Assembly (NCBI RefSeq): GCF_002742385.2
Contig: NZ_MJBI02000005.1
Span: 49,673 to 113,672 of the forward strand
Direction: 5' to 3'
DNA from: Macrococcoides goetzii
GTDB lineage: Bacteria; Bacillota; Bacilli; Staphylococcales; Staphylococcaceae
DNA length: 64,000 bases
Made by a program: the position numbers and the translations under genes
Notes under the pieces: generated by a model
Database searches by the model: none
Seen by the model: only the letters and a program-made list of their open reading frames with translations
Told to the model about the DNA's origin: nothing
Part shown: piece after piece, positions 38,787 through 47,364 of the stretch
Numbering within the stretch: position 1 is the stretch's first letter
Layout of the letters: the number at the start of each line of letters is the position of its first letter

Positions 38787-39602
38787 CTAGTATTTATGTG
38801 CTCTAACAAATCGACCCGTATAGCCATACAATGACTCTGCCCCACTATATTCAACTTTACCAAGACGTGTATCATCTCCACCGTATAAATCATATCCATA
38901 TGTTCGAAGTCCGTACACTCTTAATTTACTATCAAATAATGGAGAACCTGATGCCCCTGCTCTGAATTTATCTTTCAATACAAATTCAGTTTGATTTAAT
39001 GTTCTCATAATAAATAACGTTCTATTATAATAACGTTTCTCATAATACTTACCATCAAACGGATACCCTACACTATACATGCGTTGTCCACGTTTCAACC
39101 GCTTGATTTGATAATCCGTTGCAAGTTTCATCGGTTTCGCATAATCCGTAAGCTTCTCAGTAGTATGTAGTAATGCCACATCTGCGTACGGTACTTTAAC
39201 AACTTCAGTAACTTCAAATTCATGCGGAATATCATCACCATTACGATTCATCTCAAATGTTAAATATTTAGCTTCTGTTGCTTTACCATGTTTATCATCA
39301 ATAACGTGTGCATTCGTTAATATTGTATGATCATCAATAACAAATCCGGTCCCCATCGTTTCATATTCAGGACCTGCCCAACCGTTCTCATTTGAAATAC
39401 GCCCGATAGCAGTATACTTTGAATAGCGATTTGGTATGGATTTCATAAATGTACTCGTATTCGGATATTGTTGAATAATTGGATAAGCGATCTTTGTATT
39501 CTCTGGTTTCATACCATCATAATAGTAGTCCGTTTCCATTGCGTTGCTCGTCGGCATTAAGAGTAAATTTAAAAATAGGATACATGTTAAAATTTTTTTC
39601 AT
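38787..39602 (-). CDS. V8-like (glutamyl endopeptidase family) secreted serine protease
   Basis: 271 residues. Signal peptide of about 21 residues ending NAM, a short propeptide-like stretch, and a trypsin-fold protease with the triad His in TNAHVID, Asp in YADVALL and Ser in GASGSPLF. The family includes SspA and exfoliative toxins of staphylococci; cleavage specificity cannot be read from the sequence with certainty. Transcribed alone. A frameshifted paralogue in the same orientation is at 32456-33280. Ribosome site is GAAAGTGAG-like before the ATG. Confidence 0.85.
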   Translation of the reverse strand: MKKILTCILFLNLLLMPTSNAMETDYYYDGMKPENTKIAYPIIQQYPNTSTFMKSIPNRYSKYTAIGRISNENGWAGPEYETMGTGFVIDDHTILTNAHVIDDKHGKATEAKYLTFEMNRNGDDIPHEFEVTEVVKVPYADVALLHTTEKLTDYAKPMKLATDYQIKRLKRGQRMYSVGYPFDGKYYEKRYYNRTLFIMRTLNQTEFVLKDKFRAGASGSPLFDSKLRVYGLRTYGYDLYGGDDTRLGKVEYSGAESLYGYTGRFVRAHKY

Positions 39603-39699
39603 TTTAATGTACTCACTTTCATATAATTTTGGTTCGCTCAGTGCTCTAGAAGAACCACTTTTAACTTATTTGGTTCATTCACCACTCTGGACGAACCAC

Positions 39700-40581
39700 T
39701 TATACCTCATTTAAGATATAATGATCGTCAATCTTCTCAAAATATTTATCAAGTACGCGTTTCGTAATATGTCGGTTAGATCTACCAGTCCACTTGTAAG
39801 CTTCTTTAGCTGAAAACGGACGATTTAACAACAGCGCTAACTCTGTTAAAGTCTGCCGAATCCACTTTTCTTTTGTCTTTGCATTGCCACACGCCTCACA
39901 ACAGACTAAACGTTTCGAAGATTGACCGAAGTCGATTTGCATCGCACATCGTTCACAGATAATTCCTTTCCGTAAAGTATCCATATTAAATTCCGGACGC
40001 AGATTATAATAATTTATGGGGCGATGTAATCCCATCAAATGTTTTTGAATCGTAAATTCAAAAGCACTTACCACACGTTCCTGCTTCATCGCTCTAAAAA
40101 GAGGAGCTATATCTTTAAAGTACAATATTTCATCTGTTTTTCGATCAATATAAAAGTGTTCACTAATAAATACTAATTTACAAACTAACCGATGGGTTAA
40201 CTGATGATAATGGACATATACTTTCAAACCATCTTTCATTATTGTAAACTGTGACATTGGACTTTTGAATGAACTATATTTATTTCTCCAATACTCGCTT
40301 TCATCTACGCAAGGTGCGGAATAATGCTTAACATCAAAAGCATAGATAGCTTCGCCAGTTATGATTAACCTATCAACTTCAAACTGATACCCATCCACAT
40401 TGATATTAATATTAAACAATTCAAGGTGACCTTGTGCAATCTTAAATAAATTAAAAAATTTCAACTCCCCAAGAAATCCATGTTGTACTCGGTAATAGGC
40501 ATCACTAAACCGATAATCTGTCATTCGTCGAAATAATATCTCCTCAATTTGCATCATCTTCGGTGGTTTTAAGGTCAGAAT
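39700..40581 (-). CDS. NERD domain protein with zinc ribbon, probable ATT start
   Basis: Paralogue of the protein at 2774-3667: NERD core (FEVDRLIITGEAIYAFDVKHYS), then a four-Cys ribbon (CERC...CEAC) and a helix-turn-helix-like tail. The first ATG (40557) lacks a ribosome site, whereas ATT at 40581 follows AGGAGG with 7-base spacing and is in frame; the eight added residues (ILTLKPPK) align with the start of the paralogue (MFLKLHEP). This gives 293 residues. Function unknown. Confidence 0.7.
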   Translation of the reverse strand: MLTLKPPKMMQIEEILFRRMTDYRFSDAYYRVQHGFLGELKFFNLFKIAQGHLELFNININVDGYQFEVDRLIITGEAIYAFDVKHYSAPCVDESEYWRNKYSSFKSPMSQFTIMKDGLKVYVHYHQLTHRLVCKLVFISEHFYIDRKTDEILYFKDIAPLFRAMKQERVVSAFEFTIQKHLMGLHRPINYYNLRPEFNMDTLRKGIICERCAMQIDFGQSSKRLVCCEACGNAKTKEKWIRQTLTELALLLNRPFSAKEAYKWTGRSNRHITKRVLDKYFEKIDDHYILNEV

Positions 40582-41019
40582 TTCAATTCCTCCTGCAATA
40601 AAAATAATTATTCCCTTTATTATCTCAATTAAAAATTACAACACTAATAAAAATGTATAAAGAATTGTAAATAATTTATTATTTTTTCTTTATTATAACT
40701 TCCAAAATCAAATTATTAACATCATTTAATGTTACCAATAAAACAAACAATCCACTAACATTTGTTAATTCATCATCACGCTTTTAATGTATTAGAATTA
40801 TTTTAAAACTGATAAAAAGACGATAAAAAGATAGATATACCAGTAAATCAGTATTTTTCGTTGTATTGAAAAACACAACAAGTTTTATTTTCCGAAATAT
40901 AAATAACATTTTTTCAATTTAAAGTATATACAATAAAATAATTATATAATATTATATTATAAAAAATGATAGAAAATTTAAAATTTTATTTATTATTTCA
41001 GTTAGGAAGTGATAGATTT
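40582..41019. other. AT-rich divergent intergenic region before the c-di-GMP/PNAG operon
   Basis: About 440 bp with no credible gene. It must contain the operon promoter; no unique -35/-10 pair stands out. A divergent icaR-like repressor gene, which precedes icaADBC in staphylococci, is absent. Confidence 0.5.
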
Positions 41020-41805
41020 ATGTGTATAAAAAATCATTTCATGTTGACTATGTATTTAATTTGCGGCTTTCTAAATGTAATTATTATTTATAAATTTTTT
41101 TTAAATCATGAAACAATATTCGGTTTGATAACGATAACGTTCATTTTAGGCATTTCAAATTACCTCATTTTCATAATCTTTCATAATGCTCTTGTTAATT
41201 ATATGAGTACACTATTCAGCAATATCGAACAAGGCAATTTGTCATTCCGAATTGAAAAATCAAATTTTTATTTATCAAGACCATGTATTAATCAATTAAA
41301 CAGAATGATTCAAACCTTAAATAAAAAAATATATTATGACAATTTGACACAGCTACCTAATCGTGTGGCCTTATTAAAACATCTCGATGAGTTATCAGAA
41401 CATAGTGATGATATCAGCATTTACCTATTTGATATTGATGGATTCAAAAGTATAAATGATAATTACGGTCATCATGCCGGTGATGAATTACTTTTTGCAG
41501 TTGGAAAACGACTAAACGAAGTATTACCGAAACATTTAAAGCTATTTAGAATGGCCGGCGACGAATTTATCATCGTTTCATCAAATCCACAAAACATCGA
41601 TAGTACAACACATAAATCAAAACTGCACGCTATCCTTGAAGAACCTTTTAATATCGATGGCAATACAATACAAGTAAATATTAGTGTAGGAAGTGCAAAA
41701 TACGATAAGACATCTCAAGATTTCTTCACAATAATTAAGCAGGCAGATACTGATATGTATACTGAAAAAATGACAAAAAAGAAAGATGGAGATAGGTATG
41801 ATTAA
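41020..41805 (+). CDS. Membrane diguanylate cyclase (GGDEF domain)
   Basis: 261 residues: two membrane helices in the first 60 residues, a short coiled linker and one GGDEF domain. The active site reads AGDEF (RMAGDEFIIV), a variant found in active cyclases; the Mg-binding Asp is in FDIDGFKSIND and the substrate region in NYGHHAGDELL. No EAL or sensory domain. The start at 41020 follows AGGAAG; an in-frame ATG at 40966 has no ribosome site. It would make c-di-GMP from two GTP at the membrane. Its stop overlaps the start of the synthase gene by 8 bp, so the two are made together. Confidence 0.85.
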   Translation: MCIKNHFMLTMYLICGFLNVIIIYKFFLNHETIFGLITITFILGISNYLIFIIFHNALVNYMSTLFSNIEQGNLSFRIEKSNFYLSRPCINQLNRMIQTLNKKIYYDNLTQLPNRVALLKHLDELSEHSDDISIYLFDIDGFKSINDNYGHHAGDELLFAVGKRLNEVLPKHLKLFRMAGDEFIIVSSNPQNIDSTTHKSKLHAILEEPFNIDGNTIQVNISVGSAKYDKTSQDFFTIIKQADTDMYTEKMTKKKDGDRYD

Positions 41806-43039
41806 CACAATATTTGAATTCTGGTCGAGTTTTGTATTTTTGTATCCTTTACTTATGGCAATTGTATGGTTAGCAGGATCAGTCATCTACTATGTCAGGC
41901 GTGAAGGTAAACGCTCACGTGAAATTCCTGATTTGGACTGGCCGCTGATTTCAATTCTAGTTCCATGCTATAACGAAGAGGATACCGTTGTAGAAACTGT
42001 AGAAAATCTTCTTAAACTTGATTATCCGAACAAAGAGATTATCTGTGTTAATGATGGTTCAAAAGATAACACTGCACAATTAATTCATGATCTCGCTAAG
42101 CAATATGATATTGTTCGTGCCATAGATAATAAAGAGAATAAAGGAAAAGCAAATGCCTTACGTTTAGCACTTTTCGCATCAAAAGGAGAATATTTGTTAT
42201 GTGTGGATTCGGATGCAATTTTAGATAATGATGCACCGTATCATCTCATCAAACATTTCTTCCTGAAAGGAGAACGTGTAGGTGCAGTGACTGGCAATCC
42301 ACGCATTCGAAATCGTGATACGATGCTTGCAAGAATGCAGGTTGTTGAATATGCATCTATTATTGGAGCCATTAAACGTACTCAACGTATCATCGGTAAA
42401 ATTATGACCGTGTCTGGCGTTATCGTATGCTTCAGGAAGAAAGCTTTAGTAGATGTCGGACTATGGGATGTAGATATGATTACTGAAGATATCTCCGTTT
42501 CCTGGAAACTCCATGAACGTTTCTGGGATATACGATATGAACCCAATGCTTTATGCTGGATGCTTGTGCCAGAGAAAATTAATGGTTTCTGGAAACAACG
42601 TGTTCGCTGGGCTCAAGGTGGACAAGAAGTAATTATGCGCCACTGGAAAATCATCCTGAACTGGAAATATCGAAGATTATGGCCAATCTATTACGAACAG
42701 TGGACAAGCATATTCTGGAGTTATTCACTCTTATTCATTACACTTTACTATTTCATCTTTACTGTAGATACATGGGAAGGACTTTTCTTATTATTAACAT
42801 TCTCAGCATTTTCTCTAACAGTATTAAGTGTTGTTCAGCTTACTATTTCCTTACTTATTGATTCCAGGTACGATAATGTCACTAAATCGTATTTCTGGGT
42901 AGCCTGGTATCCTTTTGCTTTCTGGTTTATCAATGCATTAGTCGCTATATTTGCTTTACCAAAGGCGATTAAATCTCGTATGAGAGGAGGGTATGCTGTA
43001 TGGTCAAGTCCAGATCGAGGCAACAGAGAGATCAAATGA
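41798..43039 (+). CDS. pgaC: Poly-N-acetylglucosamine synthase catalytic subunit (PgaC/IcaA type)
   Basis: A 413-residue membrane family 2 glycosyltransferase that polymerises UDP-GlcNAc and extrudes the chain. Motifs: DSDA, TGNPRIRNR, the catalytic TEDISVSW and the product-gate QRVRWAQGG; the C-terminus GGYAVWSSPDRGN is shared with IcaA. Helices lie at about 8-28 and three to four times after residue 290. The start at 41798 is behind GGAG. It lies between a diguanylate cyclase and a PgaD-like gene. Could also be called icaA; the partner type favours pgaC. Confidence 0.9.
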   Translation: MINTIFEFWSSFVFLYPLLMAIVWLAGSVIYYVRREGKRSREIPDLDWPLISILVPCYNEEDTVVETVENLLKLDYPNKEIICVNDGSKDNTAQLIHDLAKQYDIVRAIDNKENKGKANALRLALFASKGEYLLCVDSDAILDNDAPYHLIKHFFLKGERVGAVTGNPRIRNRDTMLARMQVVEYASIIGAIKRTQRIIGKIMTVSGVIVCFRKKALVDVGLWDVDMITEDISVSWKLHERFWDIRYEPNALCWMLVPEKINGFWKQRVRWAQGGQEVIMRHWKIILNWKYRRLWPIYYEQWTSIFWSYSLLFITLYYFIFTVDTWEGLFLLLTFSAFSLTVLSVVQLTISLLIDSRYDNVTKSYFWVAWYPFAFWFINALVAIFALPKAIKSRMRGGYAVWSSPDRGNREIK

Positions 43040-43452
43040 TCATCAGAACAAAGAAAAATCCACTACTGGAAGCAATATTACATTTATTCTCTTTTCTGCT
43101 TTGGATTTATGTAATATATGCATTACTATTCTTTATATCATCAATCATCTATTTACCTATTGATATCATCAATGTAGTTAAGCTTATATTGAACTTAAGA
43201 AATGGTGACATTATTGACTTCCTGCAATTCGTAGGAACATTTACCCTTATTATTACGGGATTACTTTATGGTTGGGCTTTATATAACAAATTAAGATATG
43301 GCAGACTAAATAGAAGAAAGTATCCCGGTCCTGCCACGAAAGAATCGATGCTCGCGTTAAACTATATTGACGAAAAAACATACGACTTGCTGCAAGATGC
43401 TAAAGATATAACATTTGAAACAAATCCAATTCAGGATGATAAAGTCAAATGA
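43000..43452 (+). CDS. pgaD: PgaD-like partner of the PNAG synthase
   Basis: 150 residues with two membrane helices (about 28-53 and 75-93) and a cytoplasmic tail. After helix 2 it has WALYNKLRYGR (Asn96-Lys97), the same motif as E. coli PgaD WALYNKLRF; there Asn75 and Lys76 are reported to matter for c-di-GMP activation of the PgaC-PgaD pair. The staphylococcal partner IcaD is a different short protein without this motif. AGGAGG with 9-base spacing starts it inside the end of pgaC (40-bp overlap). The next gene overlaps it by 4 bp. Confidence 0.85.
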   Translation: MVKSRSRQQRDQMIIRTKKNPLLEAILHLFSFLLWIYVIYALLFFISSIIYLPIDIINVVKLILNLRNGDIIDFLQFVGTFTLIITGLLYGWALYNKLRYGRLNRRKYPGPATKESMLALNYIDEKTYDLLQDAKDITFETNPIQDDKVK

Positions 43453-44303
43453 AGAAAGTAATACTTGTAATATCCCTTGTAACCATTATTATTTTACTAA
43501 GTATCAATATATACAAGCGCATCGATAGTAATATAGAACATACAAAATTCCAACTTTATAAAGAAGAAAACAGCTGTCTAGCTCTAAATTATCATCGCGT
43601 TAGAAATGGGACAATATCAACGAAAATATTCAAATTTCTATCAGCAAACAATGAGTTACGAAAGTATTCTGTCCTTACAGAGGACTTTGAACAGCAATTA
43701 AAATGGATGAAAAAGCATGGAGCAACATTTGTTTCAGAAGAAGACTTCTTACATGACTACAATAATAAAAAGTTTAGAAAAGGTTGTGTCTTTATCTCCT
43801 TTGATGATGCTGACATTACAACGTTTAAAAATGCATTCCCTTTGTTAGAGAAATACCAAATACCTGCGACTGTGTTCGTCATTGCAGGTCAAGTTGGCAA
43901 TAAAGACTTTAATAATATCGAACTTGCAGACTGGGAACATCTCAAGATTATGGATAAAAGTAATCTGATCACCTTTCAATCACATACGTATAATATGCAT
44001 GAAATGGTATTAAATAAGCCGATTTTTAATAAAGTGCCACCTGAACAATTTAAAAAGGATTTAGTTAAAAGTAAAAAAGTACTTAAAGAAAAGCTAGGTG
44101 ATGAAATACTTACTTTCGCTTATCCATATGGAAATGCCACTGATGAAGTAGTTTCAACTGTTAAAAAAGCAGGATTTAAAAATGCTTATATATTAGCACC
44201 AAAACCAGTGACCCCTAATAATGGACCGTATCGCATCAATCGTATTATGGTGGACGATGAGAGTTTTGAACATATTAAATCCTGGCCAGGATTTGAAAAA
44301 TAA
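43449..44303 (+). CDS. Poly-N-acetylglucosamine N-deacetylase (IcaB/PgaB-N type)
   Basis: 284 residues: an N-terminal helix (about 4-22) that anchors or exports it, then a NodB-type polysaccharide deacetylase domain. The metal and catalytic residues are in SFDDAD and SHTYNMHEM, with a late FAYPYGNAT motif. It would partly deacetylate PNAG at the cell surface, which is needed for retention of the polymer. It lacks the C-terminal glycoside hydrolase of E. coli PgaB, so it is IcaB-like in architecture. Last gene of the operon; no icaC-type acyltransferase follows. Confidence 0.87.
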   Translation: MKKVILVISLVTIIILLSINIYKRIDSNIEHTKFQLYKEENSCLALNYHRVRNGTISTKIFKFLSANNELRKYSVLTEDFEQQLKWMKKHGATFVSEEDFLHDYNNKKFRKGCVFISFDDADITTFKNAFPLLEKYQIPATVFVIAGQVGNKDFNNIELADWEHLKIMDKSNLITFQSHTYNMHEMVLNKPIFNKVPPEQFKKDLVKSKKVLKEKLGDEILTFAYPYGNATDEVVSTVKKAGFKNAYILAPKPVTPNNGPYRINRIMVDDESFEHIKSWPGFEK

Positions 44304-44342
44304 AAAGAAATCCATACCTAAGTTTAAGGTGTGGATTTCTTT
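44303..44342 (+). terminator. Terminator of the c-di-GMP/PNAG operon
   Basis: AAAAGAAATCCA...TGGATTTCTTT with a short internal mismatch, directly after the deacetylase stop. Confidence 0.85.
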
Positions 44343-44393
44343 CTATATCACTAAAAGAATAATTTCAATCATTACATTATATATTTATTCAAT

Positions 44394-45437
44394 CTATGCT
44401 CTATATTGCGGAAAAAAACTACTACCGGCCACTTCTTTCCCACGCAGTTTCACTAGTTCATCGTATTTCTCCTGATTATAAATCTTCTTTCCAATAGAGA
44501 AACGTAGACTACTATTCTGATTAAACTTCTTCTTATACTTTAATAAATCATCAGCTTGAGATCCAACACCGCCACCTAAGTGTAAGTACTTATAACGATT
44601 CCGTGCTCCCCATAAAGCAGTATTGAGTAATATCGCATTGTTCGGTGCTAGCTTATGATACTTTTGATCCGTACCTGATAAATGATAATGCAGAATCTCT
44701 CTGCCTAATAAAATAGCAGCAATCGAAATAATCTTACCCTCATACTTCGCATAGCAGAACATCACATTATATTTAAGATCTACAAACAAACTATCATAGA
44801 ATTCATCTTTAAAGAAATAATAATCTGAAGCATCATTCTTCTTCATCGTCTTCGTATACAAATTGATAAACTCTTCCTTCAATGCACTATCATTAGAAAA
44901 ATAAATCTCTACCCCAGACTTCATCGTCGTTCGTATCTTTGATTTCATTCGCGGTTGCAAATTTGACCATATAGTCTCCTCATCAGCTAAATCTAATGCA
45001 ACGGTTTCACCTAACTGAATAATTTCAAATTCATCTTGCAGTAACTTATAATTATTAATTAAAGGATGAAATCTCACAAACTCACATACAATATTCTTCT
45101 TGATACAATAGTTCTGTAACGCCTTAAAATAAGCAGCAATATCCGCTTCGTTTGTTGTTTGAATTAATGTACCACCATAACCATAAGGAGAGATGAGATC
45201 AAAGTACTTATTCTTAGGTAAAGACTTAAAATGTTTATCAGTCCGAATATCGCATTTAAGAGCAACATTGATAATTTCAGTTTCATCATTAATGTAAGTA
45301 AACAATAACGGTTCTCCATCACCATTTTATTTTAACCCCTTAACGTAACCCCAGTCTTTATAAATATCAGCTTGGCATGAATGATGAATAATGTTATCCC
45401 AAGCTTCTTTATCGTGGTGTGAAATAACTTTGAACAT
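44394..45437 (-). pseudogene. FemA/B-like GNAT protein interrupted by one stop codon
   Basis: The complete frame runs from an ATG at 45437 (behind AGGGAGT) to 44394, 347 codons, but has TAA at codon 37 (45327-45329). The missing start residues (FKVISHHDKEAWDNI...QADIYKDWGYVKG) are typical for this family, so the TTG at 45305 is not a natural start. The body has two GNAT-like halves, with LHLGGGVGSQADDLLKYKKKF near the C-terminus, as in FemAB-like peptidyltransferases that use aminoacyl-tRNA to modify peptidoglycan or surface polymers. A single C-to-T change in CAA explains the stop. Intact substrate unknown. Confidence 0.8.
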
Positions 45438-45589
45438 CTGTTTACTCCCTAGTCTATAATCTCTATGTTTTTAAATAAACGCACATTTGAAATTATTATA
45501 GCAAATTATTATTAAGATTTGAGAGTTTATGTAAAGAACTGTTAAAATTTTAGTGAATGTAAATAGAATCAATTTCATATTAAAAATAA

Positions 45590-45904
45590 AACGAAAAAAA
45601 TAATATTAATTTTGATTTTAATAATACTTTAAAATGTATATATAGGGAAGTATTTGAAGGCGGAAAACCTCATTTCTTTTTTGAAATAGGCATTGACTTG
45701 ATATCATTAGAAATAGAAAAATTATTTAATAAGAAAAAGCTAGATGAAAATTTACAAAAAGACAGTGTAAGTATACTATCAATTAGCCAAGACGAATTAA
45801 TAAAAATTTTAATGCAAACGAAAAAACTTTGAATTATAAAGATATCTATTATTCAGTTGCTCCGACTATTAGCAGTTTACTACTATATTATCTTGACAGA
45901 TGAT
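45590..45904 (+). pseudogene. Gene remnant of unknown family
   Basis: An open frame of 79 codons (NFDFNNTLKCIYREVFEGGK... to QTKKL, stop at 45829) has no start codon or ribosome site. One base out of frame it continues as LNYKDIYYSVAPTISSLLLYYLDR to 45904, where a terminator follows. The composition looks protein-coding. I read it as the 3' end of a lost gene with a frameshift near the A run at 45819-45826. Family not recognised; an immunity-protein-like small protein is possible but not supported. Confidence 0.4.
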
Positions 45905-45915
45905 TATTACTGAAC

Positions 45916-45956
45916 AAAAAGCGGATCAAATATCAATTGTGATTTGATTCGCTTTT
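45916..45956 (+). terminator. Terminator after the gene remnant
   Basis: AAAAGCGGATCAAAT...ATTTGATTCGCTTTT plus TTAATTTT. It supports the idea that a gene once ended here on the plus strand. Nothing else is clear in the 45438-45589 and 45957-46114 gaps. Confidence 0.75.
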
Positions 45957-46114
45957 AATTTTATATCCTAATTATTTAATAATAAATATTGATATTCATA
46001 ATTATATATTATTTAAATGTTTTCCATTAAATACATTGAAGATATTTCATATCTATTTTTAAGTACTATTTTAATAAAGAAACATTACACTTTAGGGAGG
46101 CTGTATATATTTTT

Positions 46115-47347
46115 TTATTTAACAATCAATCTATCCATCTCTTCAATATACCTAATTGCCAATTTTTTGCGATTAAAATTTTTCTTTACAAAAACGTATC
46201 CATTATCTCCCATTTCAGAAAGTTTTTCGACATTATTTTTAAAATCCATAATAATTTTTGTTGTAGTATCTATATCTTCCGGATCGTAATATTTACCCGA
46301 ATTATTTTCTTCTACAAGTTTTCGAGCTGCGCCATCAATACCAATTAAAATAGGTTTTTTACAAGACATGTAATCAAATACTTTATTTGGATATACTGTT
46401 TTAAAAGTATCATTTTTTTGTAATATAGCTGTACAAACATCTGAAGCATTTATGAAAGCATTCATATTTCTTTTAGGTTGAGCATCAATAAATGTAACAT
46501 TAAAAATATTATTTTCTTCTTTATATTTTATTAATTCTTTTTTTAACATACCATCTCCAATTAATAAAAAATGTATTTTTTTATCCTTATCTTTGATGTT
46601 ATTTGCAATTTTTAACAAAGCTATAAGATTATTTGCTAAACCATGTGCTCCTGAATAAGTTATTACAAATTTGTCTTTTAAATTATATTTACTTATTATT
46701 TCTTGTCCACTATCATCTTTTTTAAAAATATCAAAATCAGCACCATTAGGTATATACATTATTTTATTTAGATTTACATTTTTATTTTTTACTAGCTTTT
46801 CTTTAAAGGCAGGTGTTAAAACATTAATTTTATCTGCAAATTTATAACCCATTTTTTCTATAAAATATGATAACTGTATTATATATTTATTTGTAAGAAC
46901 ACCAGTATCTATTGCAGATTCTGGCCATAAATCTCTAACTTCAAATACAAGTGGTTTTCTGTATTTATATTTTGCTATTATTCCTGTTAATGCGACAAAT
47001 AAGGGTGGTGAAGTTACAATAATAATGTCAGGCCGTTTAGCTTTAAATAGAGTTATAGTAGATGAAATAGTAAAAGAAAAATATCCAAATAATCTTCCGA
47101 AAAAGTTTTTATTATAGCTTTGACTTACATAACAACGATAAACAGTTAGATTTCTTTTCGGTTTTTCCTTATAAATATATTTACCTTTATAACATTCGTT
47201 CGTAGTTCCGGTTGTATAATTTAGAGTGCCCGAAATTACTGTAACTTCATGACCTAGTTCTAACCAATATTCTGTGAGTTTATTAAACCTTGATCCACCA
47301 GGATCATCATCATTCAAATAAAATTGATGTACGATTAATATATGCAT
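46115..47347 (-). CDS. Family 4 glycosyltransferase (WbuB-like)
   Basis: 410 residues, GT-B fold. N-terminal acceptor part (HQFYLNDDDPGGSRFNKLTEYW), then the GT4 donor motif with FVITYSGAHGLANNL and YPNKVFDYMSCKKPILIGIDG, where the Glu of the usual E-x7-E is replaced in part. It likely adds a sugar to the lipid-linked capsule unit. Last gene of the capsule operon. Very AT-rich compared with flanking core genes. Confidence 0.82.
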   Translation of the reverse strand: MHILIVHQFYLNDDDPGGSRFNKLTEYWLELGHEVTVISGTLNYTTGTTNECYKGKYIYKEKPKRNLTVYRCYVSQSYNKNFFGRLFGYFSFTISSTITLFKAKRPDIIIVTSPPLFVALTGIIAKYKYRKPLVFEVRDLWPESAIDTGVLTNKYIIQLSYFIEKMGYKFADKINVLTPAFKEKLVKNKNVNLNKIMYIPNGADFDIFKKDDSGQEIISKYNLKDKFVITYSGAHGLANNLIALLKIANNIKDKDKKIHFLLIGDGMLKKELIKYKEENNIFNVTFIDAQPKRNMNAFINASDVCTAILQKNDTFKTVYPNKVFDYMSCKKPILIGIDGAARKLVEENNSGKYYDPEDIDTTTKIIMDFKNNVEKLSEMGDNGYVFVKKNFNRKKLAIRYIEEMDRLIVK

Positions 47348-47364
47348 GTTTATTCCCTTTACTT

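Noticed and set aside
44394..45305. FemA/B-like gene starting at TTG 45305
   Set aside because: The family N-terminus is found in frame upstream of a stop codon, so the TTG is inside a broken gene and has no ribosome site.
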